Assembly (NCBI GenBank): GCA_019454625.1
Contig: JACFNY010000003.1
Span: forward strand, 1 to 19,988
Direction: 5' to 3'
From: Sphingomonadaceae bacterium
Lineage (GTDB): Bacteria; Pseudomonadota; Alphaproteobacteria; Sphingomonadales; Sphingomonadaceae
Length of the DNA: 19,988 nt
The notes beneath the pieces are model-generated. The model made no database searches and was not told the origin of the DNA. It saw only the letters and a list, made by a program, of their open reading frames with translations. The position numbers and the translations under genes were made by a program. Below are positions 1 to 7,085 of the stretch, one piece after another (the stretch's first letter is position 1; each line of letters starts with the position of its first letter).

Positions 1-272
1 GGCGGCAGCTGCCCGACCTTGAAGAACAGGTCGTCGGTGGAGCGCGTCAGGATCGGCTCTTCGCACGGCTTCACGATGTCGTAGCGGGTGATAAGGCCGT
101 TCCCGTCCACCGCCACGCGCACCCGCGCCACGCAGGTCGCGCCACGCACCACCGCCGAGCGCGGCATGGCCTGCGCCGCACGCAGCGCGCCGGACGCCGC
201 ATCGAGCCACGTCGCCGCAGCCGCAGCCGGCGCAGCGCCTGCCAGAACCAGAAACACCAAGAACACACGCAC
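1..272 (-). CDS. Secreted protein with TonB-C-like region (partial, 3' end off window)
   Basis: This minus-strand reading frame runs off the left edge, so only about 90 N-terminal residues are visible. It starts at a GTG (270-272) with a GGGAG ribosome-binding site about 9 nt upstream. The N-terminus VRVFLVFLVLAGAAPAAAA is a good signal peptide. The mature part contains CVARVRVAVDGNGLITRYD and then LFFKVGQLPP, a pattern resembling the C-terminal domain of TonB-family proteins (beta-strand, DG turn, 'LPP' end). There is one cysteine on each side of the DGNG turn. I infer a periplasmic TonB-C-like protein. Function is unknown and the family call is tentative. Codon choice (GCG, CTG, GTG, CGC) fits a real gene in this genome. 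Confidence 0.55.
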   Translation of the reverse strand, partial: MRVFLVFLVLAGAAPAAAAATWLDAASGALRAAQAMPRSAVVRGATCVARVRVAVDGNGLITRYDIVKPCEEPILTRSTDDLFFKVGQLP

Positions 273-538
273 CGCACACCGCTCCCGCGAGATGAACCAT
301 GCGCCCGCATTGCCCCCGAATGGTTTCCGGTTTCGGAAAACCGCCCGTGAATTTTTCGTGACAGCGGCGGAACGGAAGGAAGGATTCCCGGCGAGCGGCT
401 GGCCGTGAGATCAGCGCAAAATCGGCCGGACCGCTTTCGTATCTCTGGCGTCTCTCTGGCGTCGAAATCCGGCAAAACCTATAGAGCCATGCGAGCAGGA
501 AGATCCTCCATGCTTTCCGACCAGAAAAGGGGACCGTC

Positions 539-1105
539 GTGGCACTTACGAACTTGCTCATCCCAACCTATGTGCAGATGCTGAAAGCGCTGTCAGGCTG
601 GCTGAACAAGGCTCAGGCGCAAATGCCGGACGATCAGGCGCAAGCGCTGCTCTCCGCGCGTCTCGCGCCCGATATGTTCCCGTTATCCACCCAGGTACGG
701 TTTGCGTGCGTGCAGGCGCAGGAAGGCATGTTTCAGCTCAAGGGAGAGGCATTCCCTGCGTCAATAGACGTTCTGCTAGATGAGGGGCGAAATGCTGCCG
801 AGCGCCCGGGATCACTCGCTGACGCTCAGGCAAGGATCAACGAAACCATCGCACTGGTGGAATCCCTCGCTTCCGAAGAGTTCGATGAGTCCCCGGAAAG
901 GCCGATCGCACATGCGCTTCCCATGGGCATGATTTTTGATCTTACGGCGGAGCAATATGCTCGCGATTGGGCGATACCCCAGTTTTATTTTCACGTGATG
1001 GCCGCTTACGCGATCTTGCGGAGCGAAGGCGTGGACTTGGGCAAGGCAGACTACGTCGCCCACATGTTCGCCTACTTGCGCCCCGGCACAATGCCGTCGC
1101 AATGA
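539..1105 (+). CDS. DUF1993 family protein
   Basis: A 188-residue protein starting at a GTG preceded by AAGGGGA at good spacing. The pattern fits DUF1993 (PF09351), a group related in fold to the DinB helical-bundle superfamily: an N-terminal segment with 'LSGWLNKA', a central 'SLADAQARI', and a C-terminal FYFHVMAAYAILRSEGVDLG followed by KADYV. No biochemical role is established for the family. Members are cytosolic and often stand alone, as here. By rough count its GC content is near 59 percent, clearly below the roughly 68 percent of the next gene, and it uses codons such as TTA and ATA that neighbours avoid. This suggests later acquisition. The next gene is convergent, 114 bp away. Confidence 0.8.
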   Translation: MALTNLLIPTYVQMLKALSGWLNKAQAQMPDDQAQALLSARLAPDMFPLSTQVRFACVQAQEGMFQLKGEAFPASIDVLLDEGRNAAERPGSLADAQARINETIALVESLASEEFDESPERPIAHALPMGMIFDLTAEQYARDWAIPQFYFHVMAAYAILRSEGVDLGKADYVAHMFAYLRPGTMPSQ

Positions 1106-1219
1106 AGCGCGGTGGGACTGTCGTCTGCCGGAAGCCGGTGAATGACCTGTTGGCTGGTCGGTCGCCTTTCTAGCGATGCGTTGTGCACCCATAAACCGTC
1201 GAACGCGCCCGCCACTACC

Positions 1220-1987
1220 CTACAGCGAATACCCGCCGTCACTCGTCAGCAGCGCGCCCGTGATCGTCGCCGCACCGTCCGAAAGCAGGAACGCGATCTG
1301 CCGCGCGATCTCGTCCGCCGACGCGAAGCGGCCGAGCGGCGTCGCAGCAGGGGCCATCGCCTGCAAGGCCGCCTCGCGGCTGCCGAGGTCACGGACCATG
1401 TCCTCGAAGAAGTCCATGCCGTTCCAGATCGGCGTGTCGACACCGCCCGGCAGGATCGCGTTCACGCGCAGCCCGCGCGGCGCGCCTTCCTTTGCCGCCA
1501 CCTTTGCCAGATGCGCGGCGGCCGCCTTCGAAGCGCCGTAGGCCGCCACGCCCAGCTCGGCCTTGATACCGGCGACCGAGGACACGACCACGATGGCCCC
1601 CGGCCCCGCGATCAGCCGCATCGCCGCGCGCAGCGTCAGGAACGCGCCGTCGAGGTTCACCGAAAGCACCCGCCGCCATTCGTCGAACGCCAGTCCCGCG
1701 ATCTCGCCTGCGCCGGAGACCCCGGCGTTGACGACGGCGAGGCCGAGGCCGCCGAAGCGCTCGGCAATCGCCTGCTCGGCCTCGTCCCACATGGTGGGGT
1801 CGGCCACGCTTCCGGTCAGCTTCAGCACGTCCGCCTCGCCGAGCGTCAGCGCATCCAGCGCCGCGCCATCGATGTCCATCAGCGCGAAGCGCCGGACGCC
1901 CTCGGCATGGAGCCGCTCGGCCGTCGCCTTGCCGATGCCGGACGCGGCGCCGGTGATGAGGACGGCGGCGTCTTTCGGGAAACTCAC
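1220..1987 (-). CDS. Short-chain dehydrogenase/reductase (SDR), function unassigned
   Basis: A classical SDR of 255 residues. It has the nucleotide-binding motif TGAASGIG (12-19), a NAG structural motif (87-89), and a catalytic set S137, Y150, K154 in YGASK. The C-terminal 'LTSDGGYSL' is typical of the family. It should be a cytosolic NAD(P)-dependent oxidoreductase, but the substrate cannot be read from sequence. The GTG start (1985-1987) overlaps the stop of the upstream 3-hydroxybutyrate dehydrogenase gene by four bases (GTGA), so the two are translationally coupled. Co-expression with bdhA suggests a role in hydroxyacid or storage-polymer metabolism. That is inference from position only. 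Confidence 0.85.
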   Translation of the reverse strand: MSFPKDAAVLITGAASGIGKATAERLHAEGVRRFALMDIDGAALDALTLGEADVLKLTGSVADPTMWDEAEQAIAERFGGLGLAVVNAGVSGAGEIAGLAFDEWRRVLSVNLDGAFLTLRAAMRLIAGPGAIVVVSSVAGIKAELGVAAYGASKAAAAHLAKVAAKEGAPRGLRVNAILPGGVDTPIWNGMDFFEDMVRDLGSREAALQAMAPAATPLGRFASADEIARQIAFLLSDGAATITGALLTSDGGYSL

Positions 1988-2778
1988 CGCGCCGTCCAGC
2001 CGCCGTCGATCGAGAGGATGTCGCCGGTGAACGAGCGCCCGCTCTCGCCCGCGAGGAACACGGCGAAATCGGCGACCTCCTCGGGCTCGATGAAGCGCTT
2101 GTTGGGCTGCGCGGCGAGGATGACATTCCGCACTACCTCGTCTTCCGACATGCCGTGCACCTTGGCCTGATCCGCCACCTGCCCGGCGACGAGCGGCGTC
2201 CGCACGTAGCCGGGGCAGATCGCGTTCACGGTGATGCCGGTTTCGGCGAGTTCCAGCGCCGCCGTCTTGGTGAGGCCGACGATGCCGTGCTTGGCCGAGA
2301 CGTAAGCCGCCTTGAACGGCGAGGCGACGAGGCCGTGCGCCGAGGCGATGTTGATGATGCGGCCCCGGTTCTTCGCCTTCATCGCCGGGATCGCCGCCTG
2401 CGTCGTGTAGAAGGCGGCGGAAAGGTTGATCGCGATGATCGCTTCCCATTTCGCCGCCGGAAACTCGTCGACCGGCGCGACGTACTGGATGCCGGCGTTG
2501 TTGACGAGGATGTCCACCGCGCCGAGCGCCGCCGCGCAGTCGGCGACGAGCTTCGTCGCTTCCGCGCCCTTCGAGAGGTCGGCGGGCAGGAACGCGCAGC
2601 GCACGCCGAAGTCCGCCTCGATCGCGGCGCGTTCGCGCTCGATCGCCCCGGCGTCGCCGAAACCGTTGATGCCGATGTCCGCGCCCGCGGCGGCCATGCC
2701 CCGCGCGACCGAAAGCCCGATCCCGCTCGTCGATCCGGTGACGAGGGCGACGCGGCCCTCAAGCGTTTTCGCGGTCAT
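1984..2778 (-). CDS. bdhA: D-3-hydroxybutyrate dehydrogenase
   Basis: A 264-residue SDR that oxidises (R)-3-hydroxybutyrate to acetoacetate with NAD. Motifs are TGSTSGIG (14-21), NNAG (93-96), and catalytic S146, Y159, K163. Substrate-pocket residues Q98, H148, K156, Q200 and W261 are all present. They sit at the positions I recall for the Pseudomonas fragi enzyme (Q94, S142, H144, K152, Y155, Q196, W257), each shifted by four. The stretch SAHGLVASPFKAAYVSAKHG is diagnostic for this family. The gene is divergent from phaZ, which supplies its substrate, and overlaps a second SDR gene downstream. ATG start at 2776-2778 with AAAGGAGAA just upstream. Confidence 0.93.
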   Translation of the reverse strand: MTAKTLEGRVALVTGSTSGIGLSVARGMAAAGADIGINGFGDAGAIERERAAIEADFGVRCAFLPADLSKGAEATKLVADCAAALGAVDILVNNAGIQYVAPVDEFPAAKWEAIIAINLSAAFYTTQAAIPAMKAKNRGRIINIASAHGLVASPFKAAYVSAKHGIVGLTKTAALELAETGITVNAICPGYVRTPLVAGQVADQAKVHGMSEDEVVRNVILAAQPNKRFIEPEEVADFAVFLAGESGRSFTGDILSIDGGWTAR

Positions 2779-2837
2779 GGCGTTCTCCTTTGCAGCATTT
2801 GCGAATGGCCTCCGGCGCCGTCGTTAACGGCCCGCTC

Positions 2838-2851
2838 ATTGTGCAATGCAA
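2838..2851. promoter_or_regulatory. Candidate operator (TGC-N3-GCA, PhaR-like) between bdhA and phaZ
   Basis: The 165-bp region between the divergent bdhA and phaZ genes contains ATTGTGCAATGCAAT. This holds two overlapping dyads: ATTG-TG-CAAT (2838-2847) and TGC-AAT-GCA (2842-2850). PHA-responsive PhaR regulators of alphaproteobacteria are known to bind TGC-N3/4-GCA elements. The placement between two PHB-degradation genes suits such an operator, but no regulator gene is in the window. The assignment is a motif-level guess. Confidence 0.3.
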
Positions 2852-2943
2852 TAAACGATGGACTCGCGGTTTGCACGGGGTAAGCTGCGCGGGAAACGAC
2901 CGGCGTTCGATGAAAACGCCGGCGTTCCGAGCGGGGTACTGCA

Positions 2944-4161
2944 ATGATTTATCACAGCTACGAGCTGCATCGTTCCATGATGGCCGGGGCCAGCGCTTTC
3001 GCCAGCCTCGGCGCCAACTGGCTCGCGCATCCGTCGAATCCGCTGGCCTATATCGGCATGAGCCCGGTCATCGCATCGGCGCTCGACGTGTTCGCGCACG
3101 CCTCCGCGCCGCGCGGCAAGCCGGAGTTCGGCATCGGCAGCGTCAGGGTCGGGGATGCCGATGTCCCCGTGCATGAGAAGATCGCGTTCCGCCTGCCGTT
3201 CGGGCAGCTCAAGCGGTTCGTGAAGGGTAGCGGCAAGGCGGGACCCAAGGTGCTCGTCGTCGCGCCGATGTCCGGCCACTACGCGACGCTGCTGCGCGGC
3301 ACGGTCGAGCGCATGATCCCCGGCCATGATGTTTACATCACCGACTGGCGCGACGCGAAGCTCGTCCCCCTCGACGAGGGCCGTTTCGATCTCGACGACT
3401 ACATCGACTACATCGTCGCCTTCCTCGAACACATCGGGCCGGGCACGCACATGATCGCCGTGTGCCAGCCCTCGGTGCCGGCCTATGCCGCGGCGGCGCT
3501 GATGTCCGCGAGGAAGCACAAGGCGCGGCCGCGCTCGCTCACCATGATGGGCGGGCCGATCGACACGCGCGAGGCGCCGACCGAGGTCAACACGCTCGCC
3601 ACCGGGCGCCGGCACAGCTGGTTCGAGCACAACGCCATCACCACCGTGCCGCCGATCTACGCGGGCGCCGGACGCCGCGTCTATCCGGGGTTCCTGCAAC
3701 TCGCCGGCTTCATGTCTATGAACCTCGGCAACCACATGATGAGCCACTGGGAGATGTTCAAGCATCTCGTCGTCGGCGACGGCGAAAGCGCCGATTCGAC
3801 CAAGGCGTTCTACGACGAGTACCGCGCCGTCTGCGACATGACCGCCGAGTTCTACCTGCAGACCGTGGATGCCGTGTTCCAGCGCCACCTGCTGCCGAAG
3901 GGCGAGTTCATGCACCGCGGCACGCGGATCGACCCCGGCACCATCGCCGACGTCGCACTGCTGGCGGTGGAGGGCGAGCGCGACGATATCTCCGGCATCG
4001 GCCAGACGAAGGCGGCGCTCACGCTCGCCGCCGGGCTTCCGGCCGCGAAGAAGAAATACCTGCTCGCGAAGGAGGTCGGCCACTACGGCATCTTCAACGG
4101 TCGCCGCTGGCGCGAGAAGATCGCGCCCGTCGTCGAGGACTTCATCGCGAAGCACGATTGA
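2944..4161 (+). CDS. phaZ: Intracellular polyhydroxybutyrate depolymerase
   Basis: A 405-residue alpha/beta hydrolase of the PhaZ1 type, which hydrolyses native intracellular PHB granules. The nucleophile is a cysteine rather than a serine: C174 in IAVCQPSVPA. D347 or D348 (GERDD) and H380 (VGHYGIFNG) complete the triad. The N-terminus MIYHSYELHRSMM and the segment NPLAYIGMSPV are typical of the family, and length is normal. There is no signal peptide, as expected for a cytosolic granule enzyme. The ATG is preceded by GAGCGGGG. It is divergent from bdhA, so polymer cleavage and monomer oxidation are encoded side by side. A rho-independent terminator follows directly. Confidence 0.93.
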   Translation: MIYHSYELHRSMMAGASAFASLGANWLAHPSNPLAYIGMSPVIASALDVFAHASAPRGKPEFGIGSVRVGDADVPVHEKIAFRLPFGQLKRFVKGSGKAGPKVLVVAPMSGHYATLLRGTVERMIPGHDVYITDWRDAKLVPLDEGRFDLDDYIDYIVAFLEHIGPGTHMIAVCQPSVPAYAAAALMSARKHKARPRSLTMMGGPIDTREAPTEVNTLATGRRHSWFEHNAITTVPPIYAGAGRRVYPGFLQLAGFMSMNLGNHMMSHWEMFKHLVVGDGESADSTKAFYDEYRAVCDMTAEFYLQTVDAVFQRHLLPKGEFMHRGTRIDPGTIADVALLAVEGERDDISGIGQTKAALTLAAGLPAAKKKYLLAKEVGHYGIFNGRRWREKIAPVVEDFIAKHD

Positions 4162-4185
4162 TCCGGCGCGTCCCGCGAACGGACA

Positions 4186-4226
4186 CAAAAAAGGGGCGGC
4201 CCCGAAGGTCCGCCCCTTTCCTTTTG
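4186..4226. terminator. Bidirectional rho-independent terminator
   Basis: A perfect 10-bp stem, AAAGGGGCGG (4190-4199) with CCGCCCCTTT (4210-4219), has a 10-nt loop. An A-run lies on the left and a TTTCCTTTT tract on the right. It lies between the convergent phaZ (ending 4161) and the last exbD (ending 4242), so it can stop transcription from both sides. Confidence 0.9.
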
Positions 4227-4241
4227 ATCGGAGGCCCTACC

Positions 4242-4667
4242 CTAGTTGGCGTAGGCCTCGTTGCCGACGAAACCGATCTTCGTGACACCGGCCATCTGCG
4301 CCTGCGCCATGACGTTGTTCACGACGTCGTAGCGCGTCAGCGCGTCGGGCTTCAGATGGATTTCGGGCTGAGGCTCCATGCGCGCCGCGTCGTTGAAGTA
4401 CGAGCGCAGCGTCGCGAGGTCCACTTCCTGATCGTTCCAGTAGATCGTGTTCAGGAAGTCGATGCTCACGCGGTTGATCACCGGATCGACCTGGGAGTTC
4501 TGCGGCTGGGTCTGGTTCGACGGGAGGTCGAGCTTCACCGCGTGCGTCTGGATCGGAATGGTGATGATGAACATGATCAGGAGCACCAGCATCACGTCGA
4601 TCAGCGGCGTGGTGTTGATGTCCACCATTTCGCCGCCTTCGGAGCCACCGCCTACGTTCATTGCCAT
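4242..4667 (-). CDS. exbD: ExbD-type proton-channel subunit (second copy)
   Basis: A 141-residue ExbD/TolR protein of the TonB-ExbB-ExbD inner-membrane motor. After a short cytoplasmic N-terminus, DINTTPLIDVMLVLLIMF forms the single membrane helix carrying the essential aspartate D24. The periplasmic domain ends with MAGVTKIGFVGN, the usual ExbD C-terminal strand. It is the last gene of the operon, 19 bp after the first exbD, with GGAG before the ATG. The two ExbD copies share the N-terminal membrane part but differ strongly in the periplasmic half, so they are not recent duplicates. Confidence 0.92.
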   Translation of the reverse strand: MAMNVGGGSEGGEMVDINTTPLIDVMLVLLIMFIITIPIQTHAVKLDLPSNQTQPQNSQVDPVINRVSIDFLNTIYWNDQEVDLATLRSYFNDAARMEPQPEIHLKPDALTRYDVVNNVMAQAQMAGVTKIGFVGNEAYAN

Positions 4668-4686
4668 TGTTATGGTCTCCTTGCGG

Positions 4687-5154
4687 CTAGCGGCTGACGG
4701 AGCCGACGGGCGGCTCTGAAATGAAGCCGACCTTCACGAACCCGGCACGCTGCATCGTGTAGATCACGCCGCCGATGTTGCTGAACTCCGTGCCCGCGTC
4801 ACCGCGGATGTGGACTTCCGGAAGCTCGATCGGCGTGCCGGCTTTCTCCTGGCGCTCGATCTCCTTCCTCAGGTGCGCGACCGCCTTGTCGAAAAGCTCC
4901 TGCTTGCTGTCGAGACGCTGGACGCCCCAGAAGAGGTCGCCGGAGTTGTTGACCGCGATCAGCACGTTTTCCGGCTTCGTCGTTGTCGGCATGCTGCTCA
5001 CTTTGGGAAGTTCGAGCGGCACGGTCTGAATGACCACGGGAACGGTGATGAGGAAGATGATCAGCATCACGAGCATGACGTCCACGAGGGGCGTCGTGTT
5101 GATGTCCGCCATCGGCGCGTCATCGTCGTCCGAGGGTCCTACTTGCATCGCCAT
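4687..5154 (-). CDS. exbD: ExbD-type proton-channel subunit (first copy)
   Basis: A 155-residue ExbD/TolR family protein. An acidic N-terminus (SDDDD, 8-12) precedes DINTTPLVDVMLVMLIIFLI, with the proton-path aspartate D25 in the membrane helix. The periplasmic domain has an inserted charged segment (LRKEIERQEKAGTPIELPE) not present in the neighbouring ExbD, and ends RAGFVKVGFISEPP. The ribosome-binding site GGAAGGA is well placed before the ATG. Together with ExbB it converts proton motive force into TonB movement. Tandem unlike exbD genes after tonB-exbB are a familiar arrangement in sphingomonads and relatives. Confidence 0.92.
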   Translation of the reverse strand: MAMQVGPSDDDDAPMADINTTPLVDVMLVMLIIFLITVPVVIQTVPLELPKVSSMPTTTKPENVLIAVNNSGDLFWGVQRLDSKQELFDKAVAHLRKEIERQEKAGTPIELPEVHIRGDAGTEFSNIGGVIYTMQRAGFVKVGFISEPPVGSVSR

Positions 5155-5190
5155 GTCTAGCGATCCTTCCTGATATCAAACAAATCGGGA

Positions 5191-5222
5191 GGGGGCGCGG
5201 CAGCAAGACCGCCGACGCCCCC
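5191..5222 (-). promoter_or_regulatory. Strong hairpin between exbB and exbD (attenuator or mRNA-stability element)
   Basis: Within the 77-bp gap between the exbB stop and the first exbD start lies an 11-bp stem with one bulged base. GGGGGCG+CGGC (5191-5201) pairs with GCCG+A+CGCCCCC (5211-5222), closing a 9-nt loop. On the minus (coding) strand the hairpin is followed by CTCCCGATTTGTTTG, which is not a clean U-run. A partial terminator or RNA-protecting structure is therefore more likely than a full stop. Confidence 0.5.
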
Positions 5223-5231
5223 TTCGTGCGA

Positions 5232-6029
5232 TCAGGCCTTCGGAGCCGCAGCGGGGGCCGCCACAGTCGTGCGCCCGACGCGGGAACCCGAGATCAGGTA
5301 GCCGTGCACGTCGGCCGAGAAGTTGTTCAGACGGTCCTGAACGTCCTTGTTGCGGCGGATCAGCCAGTTGTAGCCGAGCACGGCCGGAACGGCCACGGCG
5401 AGGCCGAGCGCGGTCATGATCAGCGCCTCACCGACCGGACCCGCGACCTTGTCGATCGAGGCCTGACCGGCGACGCCGATGTTGATGAGCGCGCGGTAGA
5501 TGCCGACGACGGTGCCGAACAGGCCGACGAACGGCGAGGTCGAGCCGACCGAGGCGAGGAACGCGAGGCCGCCCTGCAGCTTGGCGTTGATCGCGTGCGT
5601 CGAGCGTGCCAGCGACATCGTCACCCACTCGTTCTTGTCGATGGTGTCGGTCAGGCGGCCCTCGTGGTGGTCGGCAGCGCGCAGGCCGTCATCGACGATC
5701 TGGCGGAACGCCGAGTTCTTGTCGAGCTTGGCGGCGCCGTCCTTGAGGCTCGGAGCCGACCAGAACTTCTTGTCGAGGTCCTTGGCTTCGATGAGCAGCT
5801 TCCGCTGGTCCCACCACTTCGTGAAGATGATGTACCACGAAAAGAGCGACATCAGGACGAGGATGGCGAACGTGCCCTGCGCGATCGGGCCGCCCTGCTC
5901 GAGCGCGGCGCGGAGGCCGTAAGGGTTCTCCGTGGAGACCTCTTCAGCGGCGAACGCCGGAACCGAGACCATCAGCGTGCCGAGCGCGACACTCGCCGTC
6001 AGCGCGGCGCGCGAAACCAGATTCTTCAT
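5232..6029 (-). CDS. exbB: ExbB-type proton-channel subunit
   Basis: A 265-residue ExbB/TolQ/MotA-family protein, the pentameric scaffold of the TonB motor. I chose the ATG at 6027-6029 because GGGGA lies 7 nt upstream and the protein then begins with a clean signal peptide (residues 1-28, ending AFA-AEE); the upstream in-frame extension looks non-coding. Three membrane helices follow at about 49-71, 155-182 and 200-224, with GSTSPFVGLFGTVVGIYRAL and VGEALIMTALGLAVAVPAV typical of the family. The N-terminal signal-like extension is common in alphaproteobacterial ExbB. It is transcribed after tonB and before two exbD genes. Confidence 0.93.
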   Translation of the reverse strand: MKNLVSRAALTASVALGTLMVSVPAFAAEEVSTENPYGLRAALEQGGPIAQGTFAILVLMSLFSWYIIFTKWWDQRKLLIEAKDLDKKFWSAPSLKDGAAKLDKNSAFRQIVDDGLRAADHHEGRLTDTIDKNEWVTMSLARSTHAINAKLQGGLAFLASVGSTSPFVGLFGTVVGIYRALINIGVAGQASIDKVAGPVGEALIMTALGLAVAVPAVLGYNWLIRRNKDVQDRLNNFSADVHGYLISGSRVGRTTVAAPAAAPKA

Positions 6030-6119
6030 ATGTAGTCCCCTAGACTGAATATGGATGTGTAGACGTGTGGATACGAAATCTCCGCGCACAACCGGCAACG
6101 GTCGCCCGCGGATGATCCG

Positions 6120-6770
6120 CTATTTCGGAATCTCCCAGCGAAACGCCTGACTACGCGTTTCCTGAACCGGCTGACCGTTGGCGAGCGCCGGCTTGTATTC
6201 AAAGCGCCGCTCGATCAGAGAGCAGGTCCTCTCATCCAGGGACTTGGAGCCACTCGAAGTCTGGATGCTGCAGCTGCCCGGCGCAACCTTGCCGTCGACG
6301 CCGATTGTGAAGCGAGCGACGGTCACGCCTTCCTGTCCTGCACGAAGGGCGTCGGAGGGGTAGTCCCTTTCCCCGATCTGGTTGCTGAATTTCCGCTTCG
6401 GTTCCGCGCGCTTCGTCGGCCCGGCGGGAGCCGGCGGTTCGGGTTGCGGCGGTGTGACGCGCACGGGCTCGGGGCGCGGCGTTTCGGTCTGGATGGTGAT
6501 CGTGGGCTGCGGCGGCGCGATCGTCTCGACGACCACTTCGGGCGGCGGCACGTAAGGTGGAATCTCCTCGAGTTCCGGAGGAGGAGGAGGCGGCTCTTCT
6601 TCAACCTTGGTGTCTTGGACCTCGAACGTCTCCAGCGGACCCGTCACGACCTTGACCACGCGCAGCGCGAGGCCGCTCACGAAGGCGTAGCCGAGAACGG
6701 CGTGGAGAAGCGCAACGAGCGCCAAGGAGACCATGCGCTTCGAGCTTACGCCTTGATCTGCATATGCCAT
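6120..6770 (-). CDS. tonB: TonB energy-transducing protein
   Basis: A 216-residue TonB. A short cytoplasmic N-terminus leads into one membrane helix (about 13-35) containing H23, the position of the conserved TonB histidine. A proline/glutamate-rich periplasmic spacer runs from 57 to about 125, with runs such as EEEPPPPPPELEEIPPYVPP. The C-terminal domain (about 134-216) contains YPSDALRAGQEGVTVARFTI and contacts TonB-dependent receptors. Two cysteines in this domain, C167 and C183, could form a disulfide. It is the first gene of the tonB-exbB-exbD-exbD operon, 90 bp ahead of exbB. GGGAG lies about 12 nt before the ATG. Confidence 0.93.
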   Translation of the reverse strand: MAYADQGVSSKRMVSLALVALLHAVLGYAFVSGLALRVVKVVTGPLETFEVQDTKVEEEPPPPPPELEEIPPYVPPPEVVVETIAPPQPTITIQTETPRPEPVRVTPPQPEPPAPAGPTKRAEPKRKFSNQIGERDYPSDALRAGQEGVTVARFTIGVDGKVAPGSCSIQTSSGSKSLDERTCSLIERRFEYKPALANGQPVQETRSQAFRWEIPK

Positions 6771-7085
6771 GGACGCGGGTTACTCCCTCTTAGCTGACCC
6801 TTAACCATCGACCCCATTGGAGCCGATCAGAAACCGGTTGCGGCTTTAACCGCAATCTTATCCTTTTTTTCAACGTTCATGAAGCGGTTGAAAACCGCCT
6901 CAAACCGTCCCTGACGCGACCTACTAGCTTGGGCGCTCTACACCCGCAACTGCTTTGTGGCAGGGTTGTGGCGCGTGCGCCCGTTCGCCCAATTCATGCC
7001 ACGGTCATGTCAAACATGGCCCAAATGCGTTAAACTGCGAGCAGATATGGATTTTGTGCGACTTTATAACAAAAGGGACAGCCTG
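6771..7085. other. Intergenic region upstream of tonB and the secreted-protein gene, with two inverted repeats
   Basis: This 315-bp divergent gap holds no convincing gene. It contains two perfect dyads: TTGCGG-CTTTAA-CCGCAA (6838-6855) and GCGGTT-GAA-AACCGC (6884-6898). An AT-rich T-run (6864-6870) lies between them. On the tonB strand these lie 70-130 bp upstream of the ATG, a fair place for an operator. I see no good Fur-box match. The right part leads to an AAGGGA ribosome-binding site at 7073-7078 for the plus-strand gene. Confidence 0.5.

Noticed and set aside
1988..2449. Upstream extension of the SDR frame into the bdhA gene
   Set aside because: The long frame from 2449 is out of frame with bdhA and non-coding in style until the GTG at 1987, where the SDR fold begins.
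2836..4188. 450-codon minus-strand open frame opposite phaZ
   Set aside because: It is antisense to phaZ with shadow-like composition and would run across the terminator at its start side; no motifs.
6030..6098. Longer ExbB start at 6098
   Set aside because: The extra 23 residues precede a good signal peptide and a well-placed ribosome-binding site for the ATG at 6029.
6108..6120. GCGGATGATCCGC dyad between tonB and exbB as a terminator
   Set aside because: The stem is only 6 bp, overlaps the tonB stop and has no U-run, so it is unlikely to stop transcription.
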